Position numbers and translations under genes: made by a program. 64,000 nucleotides of DNA from Sandaracinus sp. (GTDB taxonomy: Bacteria; Myxococcota_A; Polyangia; Polyangiales; Houyiibacteriaceae): contig PABA01000089.1 in assembly GCA_002699025.1 (NCBI GenBank), positions 1-64,000 on the forward strand. The letters run 5' to 3'. Under the pieces are notes generated by a model. It searched no databases. It saw nothing but the letters and a program-made list of their open reading frames with translations, and had not been told where the DNA came from. Of this stretch, positions 40,731 to 48,886 are shown piece by piece; the stretch's first letter is position 1, and each line of letters opens with the position of its first letter.

Positions 40731-42506
40731 ATGGCTCCCATGGATCGCTCCGACGCCGTGCGCCGCTTCTTCCCTCTCGTCCTCCCTGCGCTCCTCGCCT
40801 TCGCCCTCGCCGCCACCGGCTGCGGCGACGACGACGGCGGCTCCGACCCGGACGCCGACGTCCCCGACGGGAGCACGCCCGCCGAGCCCCTCGAGATCGA
40901 CCGGCTCTTCACGACCGACGAGGGCGAGACCTGCCTCTACGCCTCGCCCATCGAGGTCGTCTCCCAGGGCGAGCGCGGCGTCCTCACGGCCGACCTCGGC
41001 GGCACGCTCCGGGCCCACGACCCCATCACCGGCGAGCTCCAGTGGAGCGCGAGCCTCCCCGAGGGGCCGGAGGGCGCCGGCGCCCGTGAGATCCTCGCCA
41101 CCCCCGCCGCCCTCGGGAACCTCCTCGTCGTCGGCTGGCAGCACTTCCGCACGCACCACTTCATCGGCGTCTTCGACCTCGAGACGCGCGCCATGGCCAC
41201 GGACTTCCCGGTCCTCCAGCTCGGCGGGAGCGTCCCCAACTTCGACGGCACGGAGGACGTCGACTTCCGCTCCGACAAGCAGCTCATGCGCGGGATCGTC
41301 AAGCTCCTCCCGCGCCCCGGCGCCGAGCTCGGCCTCGCCTACGTGGCCCTCGGCAACGCGCCGAACTCCTCGCCCCACCACGGCTGGATCTTCGAGCTCG
41401 ACCTCGACGCCTGGCGCGCCGAGGGGGCCGAGGCGGCCGTGCTGAACCGCTTCTCCACCACCGCGGACAACGACTGCGGCCCCGAGGGCGACCCGGACCC
41501 GGGCCTCTGCGGGGGCGGCATCTGGAACGCCGCCGGCCTCCAGTTCTACGAGGACGACGAGGGGCAGACCCAGATCTACTTCGCGACGGGCAACGGCCGC
41601 ACGAACTACAACCGGCGGGACTACGCGAACTCGCTCCTCCGCATCACGCCGGGCCTCGAGTTCGAGGACGGCTGCGACCCGGAGCTCTGCGCCGACTACG
41701 ACGAGGTCGAGCCGAGCCGCGCATGCCTCGCCTCCTGCCGGAACGTCTTCACGCCGCGCCTGATGGAGGGGGAGCCGCCGCTCCAGCTCGAGAACGGGCT
41801 CTGCGACGGGCTCGCCTTCACCGAGTGCTACCGGCTCCTCGACGCGGACCTCGGCTCCTCGGGACCGGTCCGCATCACGCTCCCCTCGGGCGACGCGCAC
41901 TTCGTCCAGGCCGGCAAGGACGGCGCCCTCTACCTCGTCGACGGCGAGAACATGGGCGTCATGCACCAGCGCCTGCAGGTCATGGAGTTCTGCGGCACGG
42001 AGGACGACCCCTGCACGGCGAACTGGCTCGGCATGTTCGTCACGCACCCGGTCGTGGCCGAGGTCGACGGCGACCCGGTCGTGATCCTCGCTTCGAACAT
42101 GGCCGACCGGACGCACTGGTCGGGCATCTCCGCCGTGCGCATCTCCGAGACGGCGGAGGGTCCGCGCATGAGCGTCCTCTGGCGCGTGCCCGAGTTCGAC
42201 TCGGAGGAGGGCTCCTCGACCTTCCGCCACCACCCGGGGCGCCCGGTGCTCTACACGGTCGGCGGCGTCGACTACGTCTTCGTCGTGGAGACGCGGCGCG
42301 GCGGCGTGGCCGATCCCCCCGGCCGGCTCTGGGGCGTGCGCGTGGACACGGGCGAGCTGGTCGTCCGCGAGCGCCTGGCCGACTCGGGTCAGCGCTGGAG
42401 CCTGCCGCTGGTCCTCGAGGACCGGATCTACGTCGCCGGCTGCGACCCGCGCGCCGCCGAGGAGGGCTACCTGATGGGCTTCCAGCTCTCCGGCGGAGGC
42501 CTCTGA
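40731..42506 (+). CDS. Lipoprotein with PQQ-like beta-propeller
   Basis: 591-residue lipoprotein: signal ... LLAFALAATGC with lipobox, then Asp-rich linker. Mature region has propeller-like strands such as GTLRAHDPITGELQWSASLPEG (PQQ-like) and YFATGNGRTNYNRRDYANSLLRITPG, VQAGKDGALYLVDGENMG, and a C-terminal RVDTGELVVRERLADSGQRWSLPLVLEDRIYVAG. Numerous Cys pairs suggest disulfides. It is followed at once by a second lipoprotein gene (overlap TGATG). Surface-exposed or periplasmic; ligand unknown. Confidence 0.7.
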   Translation: MAPMDRSDAVRRFFPLVLPALLAFALAATGCGDDDGGSDPDADVPDGSTPAEPLEIDRLFTTDEGETCLYASPIEVVSQGERGVLTADLGGTLRAHDPITGELQWSASLPEGPEGAGAREILATPAALGNLLVVGWQHFRTHHFIGVFDLETRAMATDFPVLQLGGSVPNFDGTEDVDFRSDKQLMRGIVKLLPRPGAELGLAYVALGNAPNSSPHHGWIFELDLDAWRAEGAEAAVLNRFSTTADNDCGPEGDPDPGLCGGGIWNAAGLQFYEDDEGQTQIYFATGNGRTNYNRRDYANSLLRITPGLEFEDGCDPELCADYDEVEPSRACLASCRNVFTPRLMEGEPPLQLENGLCDGLAFTECYRLLDADLGSSGPVRITLPSGDAHFVQAGKDGALYLVDGENMGVMHQRLQVMEFCGTEDDPCTANWLGMFVTHPVVAEVDGDPVVILASNMADRTHWSGISAVRISETAEGPRMSVLWRVPEFDSEEGSSTFRHHPGRPVLYTVGGVDYVFVVETRRGGVADPPGRLWGVRVDTGELVVRERLADSGQRWSLPLVLEDRIYVAGCDPRAAEEGYLMGFQLSGGGL

Positions 42507-42907
42507 TGCAGGCGCCTCGGATGCAGGCGCCTCGGACGCGGCGCCTTCGAACACCCCGCCTTCGAACCGGGCTCCGGCTCGTCGCGGCCCTCGCGCTCAC
42601 GCTCTGCCTCGGCGCCGGCTGCGGCGACGACGACGCGCCGGCCGGCACGGACGCCGGGATGGACGCGGGCGGCCCCGCCTGCACGCCGAGCGGCTTCTGG
42701 TGCGACCCGGGCGAGTCCTGTGATCGGGGCGGCCGCTGCGACGGCCCCGGAACCTGCGTGCCCGTGCCCGACCCCTGCCCCACGCCCGGCCCCGACGACC
42801 AGGTCTGCGGCTGCGACGGTGCGTTCTACCCGAGCGAGTGCACGGCCCGGGCGGCGGGGGTCGACGTCTACTTCGACGACGAGCCCTGCACGACCCCCGC
42901 GGAGTGA
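42506..42907 (+). CDS. Lipoprotein with Kazal-like domain
   Basis: 133-residue protein. A basic N-terminal stretch (with the 15-bp repeat ATGCAGGCGCCTCGG twice in the DNA) precedes a hydrophobic signal LRLVAALALTLCLGAGC. The mature part has a Cys-rich segment and VCGCDGAFYPSECTARAAGVDV, a Kazal-type inhibitor pattern. It overlaps the upstream PQQ-like lipoprotein stop by one base, so probably the same transcript. It could inhibit serine proteases. A degenerate repeat (GGAGTGACACCGC) follows the stop at 42908-42960. Confidence 0.65.
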   Translation: MQAPRMQAPRTRRLRTPRLRTGLRLVAALALTLCLGAGCGDDDAPAGTDAGMDAGGPACTPSGFWCDPGESCDRGGRCDGPGTCVPVPDPCPTPGPDDQVCGCDGAFYPSECTARAAGVDVYFDDEPCTTPAE

Positions 42908-43046
42908 CGGCGAGTGACGCTGCGGAGTGACACCGCGGAGTGACACCGCGGAGTGACGCCGGGCCGGCGCGGGCCCGGCGCGCCCCCACGACCCCCGCCC
43001 GCGAGTTGACCGGCCGCCACCCCGCGTGCTTCAACGCGGCACGGCC

Positions 43047-43811
43047 ATGAAGCACGTCTTCTTCGCGAGCCTCGTCAGCCTCCAGGACGCCGCCACGGGC
43101 GGCGCCGGCGCTGGCGGAGAGCACCAAGCCCTCGACCCCTGGGAGCTCATCCTCGAGGCCTCCCCGATCGTGAAGGCGGTGATGATCCTGCTGCTGCTCA
43201 TGTTCCTCGTGAGCAGCTTCATCACCGGCGCCAAGCTCGTCCGCCTCATGCAGGCGACGGGCAAGAGCCGGCGCTTCCTCGATCTCTTCTGGCAGGGCGA
43301 GGGGCCCGACTGGACCACCGAGCGCCTCGAGGAGCTCTACGCCCAGGTCCGCGCCTACGACGCCTCGCCGGTCGCCCAGGTCTTCCGCGCCGGCTACGTC
43401 GAGCTCGCCCGCGTCATGGGCTCGAGCACGCCCACGGACCAGGGCGACATCGACAACATCGAGCGCGCCCTGCGGCGCTCGGCCACCACCGAGCTCACGG
43501 CCATGGAGGCCATGCTCCCCTTCCTCGCGACGACCGGCTCGACGGCCCCCTTCATCGGCCTCTTCGGGACCGTCTGGGGCATCATGGACTCCTTCCTGAG
43601 CATCGGCGCCCAGGCGAGCGCGAGCCTCGACGTCGTCGCCCCGGGCATCGCCGAGGCGCTCATCGCGACCGCCATCGGCCTCGTCGCCGCCATCCCGGCG
43701 GTCGTCATGTACAACTTCTTCGTGCGGAAGATTCAGGTCCTCGAGAGCGAGCTGGACGCCTTCTCGAGCGACTACCTGAACATCGTGCGGCGCCACTTCC
43801 TGAGGACCTGA
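43047..43811 (+). CDS. tolQ: TolQ-type proton channel protein
   Basis: 254-residue TolQ/ExbB family protein with three helices (IVKAVMILLLLMFLVSSF; MLPFLATTGSTAPFIGLFGTVWGIMDSF; VAPGIAEALIATAIGLVAAIPAVVMYN). The GSTAPFIGLFGTVWGI block is the family signature. With TolR it forms the proton-motive-force-driven motor at the inner membrane. ATG 43047 (MKHVFF). First gene of the tol operon. Confidence 0.95.
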   Translation: MKHVFFASLVSLQDAATGGAGAGGEHQALDPWELILEASPIVKAVMILLLLMFLVSSFITGAKLVRLMQATGKSRRFLDLFWQGEGPDWTTERLEELYAQVRAYDASPVAQVFRAGYVELARVMGSSTPTDQGDIDNIERALRRSATTELTAMEAMLPFLATTGSTAPFIGLFGTVWGIMDSFLSIGAQASASLDVVAPGIAEALIATAIGLVAAIPAVVMYNFFVRKIQVLESELDAFSSDYLNIVRRHFLRT

Positions 43812-43812
43812 G

Positions 43813-44274
43813 ATGGGCATGTCGGGCGGCGGGGGCGGCGGCCGCGGCAAAGGGCGCGCCCCCCTCGGAGAGATCAACGTCACGCCGCTCGTCGACGTGA
43901 TGCTCGTGCTGCTGATCATCTTCATGGTCGCCGCGCCGATGCTCTCGACTGGCGTCGAGGTCGACCTCCCGCAGACCCGCGCGCCGCGCATGGAGATGGA
44001 CGAGGAGAAGCTCGTCCTGACCATCGACGAGGAGCGCCGGGTCTTCCTCGGCGAGGCCGAGGTCCCGCCGGAGCGGCTCGAGGAGGCCCTCCTCAACAAC
44101 GCGCGCGTGCAGGAGGACGACGAGATCTACGTCCGCGCCGACGCGAGCGTGGAATACGGCTTCGTCCTGCGGGTCTTCACGATCATCCGCCAAGCTGGCG
44201 TGGAGAAGCTGGGTCTGGTCACCGACCCGGCCGGCGGCGCGGCGCCCGCGCCCCAGGGGCAGCCGGACGAGTAG
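43813..44274 (+). CDS. tolR: TolR/ExbD-type protein
   Basis: 153-residue protein: one N-terminal helix INVTPLVDVMLVLLIIFMVAAPM with the essential Asp (VDVM), then a periplasmic domain (VEVDLPQTRAPRMEMDEEKLVLTIDEER). Starts 1 base after the TolQ stop, so the two are co-translated. A Gly/Arg-rich N-terminal tail precedes the helix. Together with TolQ it energises the TolA-like protein. Confidence 0.95.
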   Translation: MGMSGGGGGGRGKGRAPLGEINVTPLVDVMLVLLIIFMVAAPMLSTGVEVDLPQTRAPRMEMDEEKLVLTIDEERRVFLGEAEVPPERLEEALLNNARVQEDDEIYVRADASVEYGFVLRVFTIIRQAGVEKLGLVTDPAGGAAPAPQGQPDE

Positions 44275-44284
44275 GCCCAGCGAG

Positions 44285-45106
44285 ATGTACCGGGAACAGC
44301 CCAAGCGCATGCACGTCGAGGAGGGCGATTGGCGCCCGCCCTCGGTGCTGCGCGTGGCCTGGATGACGGGCGCGGCCTGGATCGGGGGGCTCGGGCTGAG
44401 CGGCACGCTCGCGCTGGCCCTCGGCATCGCCCTCGCCCTCTACGCCATGGGCGTGGAGATCCTGCCGGACGACGAGCAGGCGGCGCCGCTCATCGAGGAG
44501 GAGGAGGTCGTCGCCGCGCGCTTCGTGCAGCTCGGCCGCGAATTCCGCGAGGAGCTCCCGAACCGGAACGTGCCGCTCCGCTCGACGGCGCCGCCGGACA
44601 CGACCGCGATCAGCGAGAACCCGCGCGAGCGCCAGGAGATGCCGGACGCGGGCCCGCGCCCGCCGGACCCGATGGAGGACCCGCTCCAGCGCCTCGTGAA
44701 CCGCGCCGACCTCTTCGCGGAGATCGCCGAGGAGCAGGAGCGCGAGGGCAGCCCGGACGGCATCGAGGAGGGCACGGAGACCGAGGCGACCGAGGGCAAC
44801 GTCTACGCCGGGCGCATCTACGGCTTCTTCCGCCGCGGCTGGAGCGTCCCGGAGACCATCGGTGACCAGGCCCTCCAGGATCTCAGCGTCGAGGTGACCA
44901 TCGAGGTCGGCGAGGACCTCGAGATCGTGCGCTTTCGCCTGCGCGGCGAGAGCGGCAACCCAGACTTCGACCAGAGCGTCGTCGCCCAGCTCGAGCGCCT
45001 GAACGCCTCGGACGCGACCATCCCCGAGCCGCCGATCCTGGTCCGCCCCCAGTACGTCGGCGCGCCCTTCACGCTCCGCTTCCGCGGTCGCCACGCCGGT
45101 CGCTGA
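44285..45106 (+). CDS. TolA/TonB-like energy-transducing protein
   Basis: 273-residue protein with a single N-terminal helix (AAWIGGLGLSGTLALALGIALALYAMG), a Glu/Pro-rich linker and a C-terminal TonB/TolA-like domain (YGFFRRGWSVPETIGDQALQDLSVEVTIEVGEDLEIVRFRLRGESGNPDFDQSVVAQLERL). Being directly after tolR and before tolB, it is the TolA counterpart. The helix has no long Lys/Ala region typical of E. coli TolA. Confidence 0.88.
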   Translation: MYREQPKRMHVEEGDWRPPSVLRVAWMTGAAWIGGLGLSGTLALALGIALALYAMGVEILPDDEQAAPLIEEEEVVAARFVQLGREFREELPNRNVPLRSTAPPDTTAISENPRERQEMPDAGPRPPDPMEDPLQRLVNRADLFAEIAEEQEREGSPDGIEEGTETEATEGNVYAGRIYGFFRRGWSVPETIGDQALQDLSVEVTIEVGEDLEIVRFRLRGESGNPDFDQSVVAQLERLNASDATIPEPPILVRPQYVGAPFTLRFRGRHAGR

Positions 45107-45173
45107 GCCCGGCGCCGCCCCGCGCGGAGCGCCGCCCGCCCGGAATGCCGCGCCCCTTCCAGGCGCTTGGCCT

Positions 45174-45324
45174 GGATGAGTCCCCACGCGGCGTGATGAT
45201 CGTGCGAGGTTCGGGTTCGCAGTGGGCTTTCGCGGAGGAGTACGGGCCGGATGTCGGCGAAGCGAGAGCCCGCGGCGGGGCCGAGGGATCGGGCGAGGGC
45301 GCGTCGACCGGGGACGAATCCGGG
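45174..45324 (-). repeat. Dispersed ~150-bp repeat, copy B, inside the tol operon
   Basis: The reverse complement of this segment aligns with 33082-33237 over most of its length, including GTCGACGCGCCCTCGC and GCACGATCATCACGCCGC. It occupies the 309-base gap between the TolA-like gene and tolB, which are normally close in tol operons, in inverted orientation to copy A. No coding potential of its own is convincing. Confidence 0.85.
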
Positions 45325-45415
45325 TCCGATGAAGCCCCCGCCGCCCCCCGCGTCCAACTCTCCGGTTGGACCCGCCGCGCCGCGGGTGCGATCCTCCCGA
45401 CAGCCAGGACGCCCC

Positions 45416-46711
45416 ATGAACCGTCGCCGCCTCCCCGCCCTGATCGCCGCGCTCGTCGCCAGCGCCGCCCTCGTCTTCGTCGCCCTCCCGGGCCACTCGC
45501 AAGAGACCCCGGGCGAGGACGAGCCGCTGCCCGAGCGCGGCGTCGTCATCGAGATCGACTCGCCCGAGCGCTCCCTCTACAAGATCGCCATCCCGAACCT
45601 CCGCGGCTCGGCGACCATGGGCAGCGCGGGCGCCGACGTGGTCCGCAACGATCTGACGCTGGTCAGCCTCTTCCAGGTGCTCGACTCGCGCTCCTTCATC
45701 GCCGACCTCGACGCCGAGGGGCTGGGCATCACGCCGGCGAGCTGGAGCGCCGTCGGCGCGCAGGGCGTCGTGAAGGGCGAGATCCGGCAGCGCGGCGGCT
45801 CCATCGAGGTGGAGATGCGCCTCTACGAGCTGAGCCGGGGGGACTCGGCGACGCTCACCAAGGTCTACCGCGGCAGCCCGGGCGAGCTCCGGGGCTTCAT
45901 GCACGACTTCGCCAACGAGGTGCTCCGCGTGCTCACGGGCGAGGCGGGCGCCTTCGACAGCCGCATCCTCTTCGGCCGGCGCCTCGGCCCGGGGCGCAAG
46001 GACGTCTACGTCGCGCACTGGGACGGCCACAGCGTCGGCCGCGTGGCCGGCGGCGACGGCGTGAACATGCTCCCGAGCTTCGGCCCCGGCGGCATCTGGT
46101 ACAGCCGGCTCACGGACATGGGGATGTTCATCACCCACTCCAACGCGAACGGCCGGCGCATCATCGACGGCGACGGGCTCAACATGGGCCCCACGATCTG
46201 CAACGGGAAGGTCTACTTCACGTCCACGCGCGACGGGAACAGCGAGATCTACTCGGCCGACACGGACGGCTCGAACGTGCGGCGCATCACCCGCCACCCG
46301 GCCATCGACGTGAGCCCGAGCTGCGGCCCCGGCGGGCGCCTCGCCTTCGTGTCGACGCGCCACGGCAGCCCGCAGATCTTCGTGATGAACGGCAACGGCT
46401 CGGGCGTGCGGCGCGTGACCTTCCGCGGCTCGCACAACCAGACGCCGAGCTGGTGCATGCGCGGCGACCAGCCGATGATCGCCTTCACCGGGCGGAGCGG
46501 CGGCCTCGACGTGTTCACGGTGAACATCGCGACGCAGGAGTACACGCGGCTCACGCAGGCGCAGGGGACCAACAAGGACCCGGCCTTCTCGCCCGACTGC
46601 CGCATGGTCGCCTTCTGGTCGAACCGCGGCGGCATCTTCGTGTCGAACCCCGAGGGCGCCAACCAGAACCTGGTGATCCCGGGCGGCGCCGAGACGCTCC
46701 GCTGGCGGTGA
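45416..46711 (+). CDS. tolB: Tol-Pal system translocation protein TolB
   Basis: 431-residue periplasmic protein with signal sequence (LPALIAALVASAALVFVALPGHS), TolB N-terminal domain and a six-bladed propeller with the WD40-like signature repeats VYFTSTRDGNSEIYSADTDGSNVRRITRH and LAFVSTRHGSPQIFVMNGNGSGVRRVTF. The third repeat lies at about residue 350-390. TolB binds Pal/Lpp and TolA in outer-membrane maintenance. ATG 45416. No pal gene follows in this window. Confidence 0.94.
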   Translation: MNRRRLPALIAALVASAALVFVALPGHSQETPGEDEPLPERGVVIEIDSPERSLYKIAIPNLRGSATMGSAGADVVRNDLTLVSLFQVLDSRSFIADLDAEGLGITPASWSAVGAQGVVKGEIRQRGGSIEVEMRLYELSRGDSATLTKVYRGSPGELRGFMHDFANEVLRVLTGEAGAFDSRILFGRRLGPGRKDVYVAHWDGHSVGRVAGGDGVNMLPSFGPGGIWYSRLTDMGMFITHSNANGRRIIDGDGLNMGPTICNGKVYFTSTRDGNSEIYSADTDGSNVRRITRHPAIDVSPSCGPGGRLAFVSTRHGSPQIFVMNGNGSGVRRVTFRGSHNQTPSWCMRGDQPMIAFTGRSGGLDVFTVNIATQEYTRLTQAQGTNKDPAFSPDCRMVAFWSNRGGIFVSNPEGANQNLVIPGGAETLRWR

Positions 46712-46718
46712 CGCCGGC

Positions 46719-47441
46719 GTGAAGGCCGAGCGCGAGGAGGAGACGGTCGACGCGCGGGGGCGGCCGCTCCCCTCGACGAGCACCCTGCGCCTCGCCTTCA
46801 TCGGCGGGGGCATGCTGGTGCTGGTGCTCTTCGTGGCCTGGCTCCTCTTCGGCCGTGGCCCCGAGCCTCGGCCCGACCCGACGCTCCGCGGCGAGCCCGT
46901 CGTCGGCACCTGGCGCGTGACGGAAGCGACGGCCGGCTGCCCCGGCCAGGAGGTGGTCGTGCCGAGCGAGCCCTTCATGGCGATCCACCGCGGCGCCCCG
47001 CCGGTCGTCGGCCCCATCGCCTACCCCTGCCCGACCGAGCTCGCCTGCAGCCAGCGGCTGGCGAACCCGCGCCTCGGCACCGGCGCGAGCGGCATCCCCC
47101 TCGAGCTCCTCCTGGCCGACGGCGCCTGCGCGAGCTGCGCGACGCCCGCCCCGGAGGAGGTCGACTGGCGCCCTTCCCTCGCGCTGCCGTTGCCCATGCA
47201 AGCCGAGGGCGACGACGCGCCGCTCGTCGCCGACCGAGGCCAGGTGCGCCCGACGCGCACCGGGTGCCTGCTCTTCCGCTTCGCCGCGACGCTCGACCGC
47301 GGAGAGGGCGGCGAGCTCCGCTACACGCGCGCCATCCACCACGAGCGCACCCCCGGCCCCTGCGACGACGCCGCCCGCGCCCGCGCCGACACCCTCGACG
47401 CCTGCGTCGCCGCCCGCCGCTACACCCTCGCCCCCCGCTGA
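46719..47441 (+). CDS. Membrane-anchored protein after tolB, unknown function
   Basis: 240-residue protein: short basic N-terminus, one transmembrane helix (FIGGGMLVLVLFVAWLLFG), and a periplasmic domain with many Cys residues (ATAGCPGQEVV, PCPTELACSQRLANP, CASCATP, TGCLLFRF). Starts at GTG 46719, 7 bases after the tolB stop, so it is co-transcribed. It occupies the place usually taken by pal but is not OmpA-like. Confidence 0.6.
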   Translation: MKAEREEETVDARGRPLPSTSTLRLAFIGGGMLVLVLFVAWLLFGRGPEPRPDPTLRGEPVVGTWRVTEATAGCPGQEVVVPSEPFMAIHRGAPPVVGPIAYPCPTELACSQRLANPRLGTGASGIPLELLLADGACASCATPAPEEVDWRPSLALPLPMQAEGDDAPLVADRGQVRPTRTGCLLFRFAATLDRGEGGELRYTRAIHHERTPGPCDDAARARADTLDACVAARRYTLAPR

Positions 47442-47532
47442 GCCCTCGGCTCCGCCCTCGACCCCCCGCGCGCCCGGTAACGCGAAGGCTCGAAGGCCTG
47501 CCGCGCGCGGCGGGCCGTGGGGGACGTGTGGG

Positions 47533-47631
47533 ATGTCGACCAAGCGACTGGCGCGCACCGTCATCGAGCGCGTGGCCTTCGCCGCCCTCGACCCGGACGA
47601 GCGGCTGGCCCTGCTCGTCGAGCTCGGCTGA
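47533..47631 (+). CDS. Possible 32-aa micro-protein
   Basis: ATG 47533 opens MSTKRLARTVIERVAFAALDPDERLALLVELG, ending at TGA 47629-47631. Amphipathic helix character and normal codon bias make it plausible, but no SD or homology supports it. Region 47442-47755 otherwise holds nothing recognised. Confidence 0.3.
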   Translation: MSTKRLARTVIERVAFAALDPDERLALLVELG

Positions 47632-47755
47632 GCGACGCCGCGCGACGCCTCACGACGCCGGTTCGAGCGGCGCCCGGCGCGCGGATCGAGGGCGGCGACC
47701 GAAACGGCGATCGTCTGCCACGGAGCGGCGAGGCGGCGCGCCGCCCCACCCCGAC

Positions 47756-48817
47756 CTACCCCGCCGTCTCCACGATCTTCGCCGCGAGCCCCTCGAGGGG
47801 CACCACCGCGTCCGCGAGGCCGAGGTCCACGACGGCCTTCGGCATGCCGTAGACGACCGAGCTCGCCTGATCCTGCGCGAGCACCTTGCCGCCGGCCGCC
47901 TTGATCGCCTGCGAGCCGAGCGCGCCGTCTTTGCCCATGCCGGTCATCACGACGACCGTGATGCGCTTGCCGAGCCCCCGCGCCGCCGCCTGCAGGGTCA
48001 CGTCCGCGCTCGGGCGGCAGCCGTGCACGGGCGGCGTCTCCGTGAGCTTGATGCGCCCCGCCGCGTCGAAGACCAGGTGCCGATCGCCCGGCGCGACGTA
48101 GACGGTCCCCGGCTCGAGCGCGTCGCCGGCCACCGCCTCGCGCACCTCGAGCCCGCTGATGCCGTCGAGGCGCTTCGCGAGCGCGCGCGTGAAGGCCTTC
48201 GGCATGTGCTGCACGACGAGGACCGCGCCCGGGAAGTCGGCCGGGAGCCGCGGCACCACCCGCTCGAGGGCCGCCGGGCCGCCGGTCGAGACGGCGATCA
48301 CCACCACCGGGAAGTCGCCCCGGGCGCTCGGTCGCGGCGTGGCGCGCTGGGTCGGCGCCGGCGCCCGCTCCCGCGTCGGCCCGCTCGCCAGCGCCTTGGC
48401 CACGGCCGGCTTCGAGCGCGACGCCGCGCGGATCTTCCGGAAGAGCTCCTCCTTCACGCCGCTGAGATCGGTCGAGACCTCGCCGTCGGGCTTCGGGATG
48501 AAGTCCACGGCCCCGGCGGCCAGCGCGTCGAGCGTCTCCTGCGCGCCCTCCTGCGTGTGCGCCGAGAGCATGAGGATGGGCACGGGCTCGTCCGCGAAGA
48601 TCGCCCGGATGGCCTCGACGCCGTTCATGCGCGGCATGTTGAAGTCCATCGTCACGACGTCGGGCCGGAGCTCCTTCACCTTCTGCACGGCCTCGGCGCC
48701 GTCCTTCGCCTGTCCGACGACCTCGATCTTCGGGTGGCTCTCGAGCGTGCGCTTCACGGCGATGCGCATGAAGGCGCTGTCGTCCACGACCAGCACGCGG
48801 ACCTTCGAATCACTCAT
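47756..48817 (-). CDS. cheB: Chemotaxis response regulator protein-glutamate methylesterase CheB
   Basis: 353-residue CheB: receiver domain VRVLVVDDSAFMRIAVKRTLESHP with phosphoacceptor Asp58 in TMDFNMPRMNG, linker with Arg/Ala/Pro, and a methylesterase domain with the catalytic Ser177 (AVSTGGPAALERVV), the His region VVQHMPKAFT and the GMGKDGALG motif. It demethylates and deamidates chemoreceptors. It is alone here: no cheR, cheA or MCP in the window. Confidence 0.95.
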   Translation of the reverse strand: MSDSKVRVLVVDDSAFMRIAVKRTLESHPKIEVVGQAKDGAEAVQKVKELRPDVVTMDFNMPRMNGVEAIRAIFADEPVPILMLSAHTQEGAQETLDALAAGAVDFIPKPDGEVSTDLSGVKEELFRKIRAASRSKPAVAKALASGPTRERAPAPTQRATPRPSARGDFPVVVIAVSTGGPAALERVVPRLPADFPGAVLVVQHMPKAFTRALAKRLDGISGLEVREAVAGDALEPGTVYVAPGDRHLVFDAAGRIKLTETPPVHGCRPSADVTLQAAARGLGKRITVVVMTGMGKDGALGSQAIKAAGGKVLAQDQASSVVYGMPKAVVDLGLADAVVPLEGLAAKIVETAG

Positions 48818-48886
48818 CGCTCGCCACTCCTCCCCATCCGCGCGTCCCGCCCGACCGGGGCACCGACCCGCGCTCCGCTCGCCCGC

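Noticed and set aside
45174-45324. Small conserved ORF in the dispersed repeat
   Set aside because: Translations of the two copies agree only in short pieces because of frame-shifting indels, which points to a non-coding element.
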